From CAYSFW01 sp050329935 (GTDB lineage: Bacteria > Pseudomonadota > Gammaproteobacteria > UWMA-0217): a stretch of 13,437 nucleotides of DNA. Below, piece by piece: positions 12,445 through 13,437 of the stretch. Where the stretch lies: contig JBHJOI010000056.1 of NCBI GenBank assembly GCA_050329935.1, forward strand, positions 1-13,437, in the 5' to 3' direction. Below the pieces are notes generated by a model. The model saw only the letters and a list, made by a program, of their open reading frames with translations. It was not told the DNA's origin and searched no databases. The stretch's first letter is position 1. Every line of letters starts with the position of its first letter. Both the position numbers and the translations under genes were made by a program.

Positions 12445-12570
12445 CGTTGATCTCCTGTTTAAGTTGAATGCGAGTTGTTTGTATCGACTGATGCAACGCA
12501 CGATAGGGGATAATATAAGTACAGTATAATATTAAAAGCTGATTATATTGATCGACTGAGTCGATTGTGG
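12445..12570 (-). promoter_or_regulatory. ahpC promoter region with palindromes
   Basis: The stretch 12505-12550 is strongly AT-rich in a GC-rich setting and, on the minus strand, holds TATACT- and TATATT-like -10 candidates. An imperfect dyad AATATAAGTAC/AGTATAATATT lies at about 12511-12532. A perfect 15-bp palindrome ATCGACTGAGTCGAT lies at 12551-12565, and its left half ATCGACTGA recurs at 12483-12491. In other bacteria ahpC is controlled by OxyR, PerR or similar peroxide sensors; I see no clean OxyR four-element site. Confidence 0.55.
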
Positions 12571-12830
12571 CGAGTGTTGGCTGCACGGAGGGGTAGCGCC
12601 GCGTCGCGTCAGTATCCCAAGGTCGTCGCGGTCTTAGCCCTGCGCCTTCTGGCGGGAGCATCGTGGATCGGCAGCCCACGGTCGAGGCCGGTTAAGTGGA
12701 ATCGAAATCGCAGTGAGTCCGTCCTTTTTTTGTGACAGGCTTCGCAGCGTTAATTTTTAAATGCACGTAAACAGCGCGGGCGAGACCGCCGGTTACCCAA
12801 CTCGATGAAGCGAGCAGGGGGCTAGTCGTA
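12571..12830. other. Non-coding stretch right of the ahpC promoter
   Basis: No gene is supported. The minus frame 12422-12679 crosses the promoter and is accidental. A run of seven T follows GTCC at about 12725-12731 without a clear stem before it. Confidence 0.35.
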
Positions 12831-13070
12831 ATGATAAAGCCGCCTCAAATTGGTGCGCGCTTGAGCGAGTTCATCGATGTCCGCTTTTTCCGATCGCTAA
12901 AGCGTCTACTTGACACTCACTTCGAACGTACGCTCGGACTCGGTGCAAATCACGCGCCATCGGTTTCAACGGTGACTCTATGGCAGTTGTGCGGTCCGAT
13001 CCGACCGGAAATCGCCTCGCCTCTCAGCGCTTCGATCTCATCCATGCGCTGCCGGCGTGGATCGCGGTAA
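12831..13070 (+). CDS. Doubtful small ORF
   Basis: A 79-residue frame from ATG 12831 has AGGGGG about nine bases upstream. It reads IGARLSEFIDVRFFRSLKRL at the start, and its second half is basic and shows no domain. I do not recognise it. It may be a decayed gene; two other frames overlap it equally well. Confidence 0.25.
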   Translation: MIKPPQIGARLSEFIDVRFFRSLKRLLDTHFERTLGLGANHAPSVSTVTLWQLCGPIRPEIASPLSASISSMRCRRGSR

Positions 13071-13135
13071 CGGCCATTGCCGATAAACAGGCCGCGGCGT
13101 ATCCGGAACGCTGTCGTCAAGGCTCGATGACTAGT

Positions 13136-13150
13136 GGATTGAATCAATCC
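13136..13150. terminator. Palindrome at the end of the exbD-like gene
   Basis: GGATTGAATCAATCC is a perfect 15-bp palindrome that covers the stop codon of the ExbD-like gene. GGATT and AATCC can form a short stem. It could be a small terminator or chance. Confidence 0.3.
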
Positions 13151-13437
13151 GGATCAACGGGCTCGGTGACGAAGCCAATCTTCGTCAGGCCGGACTTGGC
13201 GGCGTCCGACATTACTTTCACGACCTTGCGATAGGCCAATTCGCCGTCGGCGCGCAGGTGCAGTTCGGGCGGCGTTGGCTGTGACGCGGCGTCAGTCATG
13301 CGTTGTTGCCAGCCGGCATCATCGACGGGATCGCCGTTCCAGAACACCTCGCCGGCGGCATTGAGCGTGAGTTGGATGTGTTCGGGTTTCGATTCGTTCT
13401 CGGTGCTTGATGCCTTGGGCAGGTCGACCTTGACCGC
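13144..13437 (-). CDS. ExbD/TolR-family biopolymer transport protein, 5' end beyond the window
   Basis: The last 97 residues are visible. They begin AVKVDLPKASSTENESKPEH, the periplasmic segment just after the membrane anchor in ExbD (usually a GIKVDLPxA pattern). Then follow LTLNAAGEVFWNGDPV, ELHLRADGELAYRKVVKVMS and a final AAKSGLTKIGFVTEP, all typical of ExbD. With ExbB and TonB, ExbD couples proton flow to outer-membrane uptake of siderophores and similar ligands. The start and the transmembrane helix lie right of the window. Whether it is ExbD or TolR cannot be settled without exbB/tolQ, but the sequence favours ExbD. Confidence 0.88.
   Translation of the reverse strand, partial: AVKVDLPKASSTENESKPEHIQLTLNAAGEVFWNGDPVDDAGWQQRMTDAASQPTPPELHLRADGELAYRKVVKVMSDAAKSGLTKIGFVTEPVDPD

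Noticed and set aside
12503..12540. OxyR binding site in the ahpC promoter
   Set aside because: Only one ATAG element is found and the 10-base spacing of four elements is not met.
12422..12679. 85-residue minus-strand frame
   Set aside because: It crosses the AT-rich ahpC promoter and overlaps the ahpC start.
12950..13234. Short frames on both strands next to the ExbD-like gene
   Set aside because: They start at poor codons, lack domains, and the plus frame is partly opposite the real gene.

Overview
The window looks like an accessory stretch of a GC-rich proteobacterial chromosome or large plasmid, most likely gamma- or betaproteobacterial. AhpC and AhpF are of the enterobacterial type, there is a YafY-type WYL regulator paired with a VOC protein, a Tn21/Tn501-like Tn3-family transposon end, ISXO2-like (IS1595) and IS110-like remnants, and attC-like integron sites. 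The species cannot be named from the sequence. No integrase, replication gene, rRNA, tRNA or CRISPR array was found.

Positions 1-2125 are a graveyard of mobile DNA. A broken MNT/HEPN toxin-antitoxin pair leads directly into an intact Tn3-family serine resolvase (663-1220). The resolvase stop codon lies inside a 38-bp terminal inverted repeat (1216-1253), so the transposon body lies to the left and ends here. The antitoxin is broken by extra copies of an 8-bp repeat. The toxin is broken by a 1-bp insertion and then loses its catalytic half. Next come a short AbrB-like scrap and the C-terminal half of an IS1595/ISXO2-type transposase. A lone glycine-rich protein of 218 aa (2126-2782) follows and matches no family I recognise.

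Positions 2783-5250 look like part of an integron cassette array. They hold a VOC-fold protein (3408-3917), an attC-like site (4042-4122), an AT-rich gene for a small two-helix membrane protein (4140-4397), a degenerate attC-like site (4392-4491), a poor ORF, and a TspO/MBR membrane protein (4763-5233).

Positions 5248-8103 are a divergent unit. LysR-type regulator (7159-8103) faces a leftward three-gene operon: a DsrE2-like protein, a YdhR-like ABM-fold protein, and a protein with a C-terminal TusA domain. DsrE and TusA proteins trade sulfur as persulfides, so a sulfur-trafficking role is likely. The DsrE2 gene carries an in-frame amber codon 32 codons before its apparent natural end.

Positions 8070-9441 hold an IS110-like scrap and a leftward VOC-yafY operon with a symmetric operator candidate upstream. 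Positions 9442-10080 are mostly non-coding with a scrap of a YhcG/DUF1016 nuclease-family gene.

Positions 10036-12570 are the peroxide-defence unit: ahpC then ahpF, read leftward. There is a strong intercistronic hairpin, a hairpin after ahpF, and an AT-rich promoter region with palindromes before ahpC. Positions 12571-13143 hold little. The right edge cuts into a leftward ExbD/TolR-type gene.
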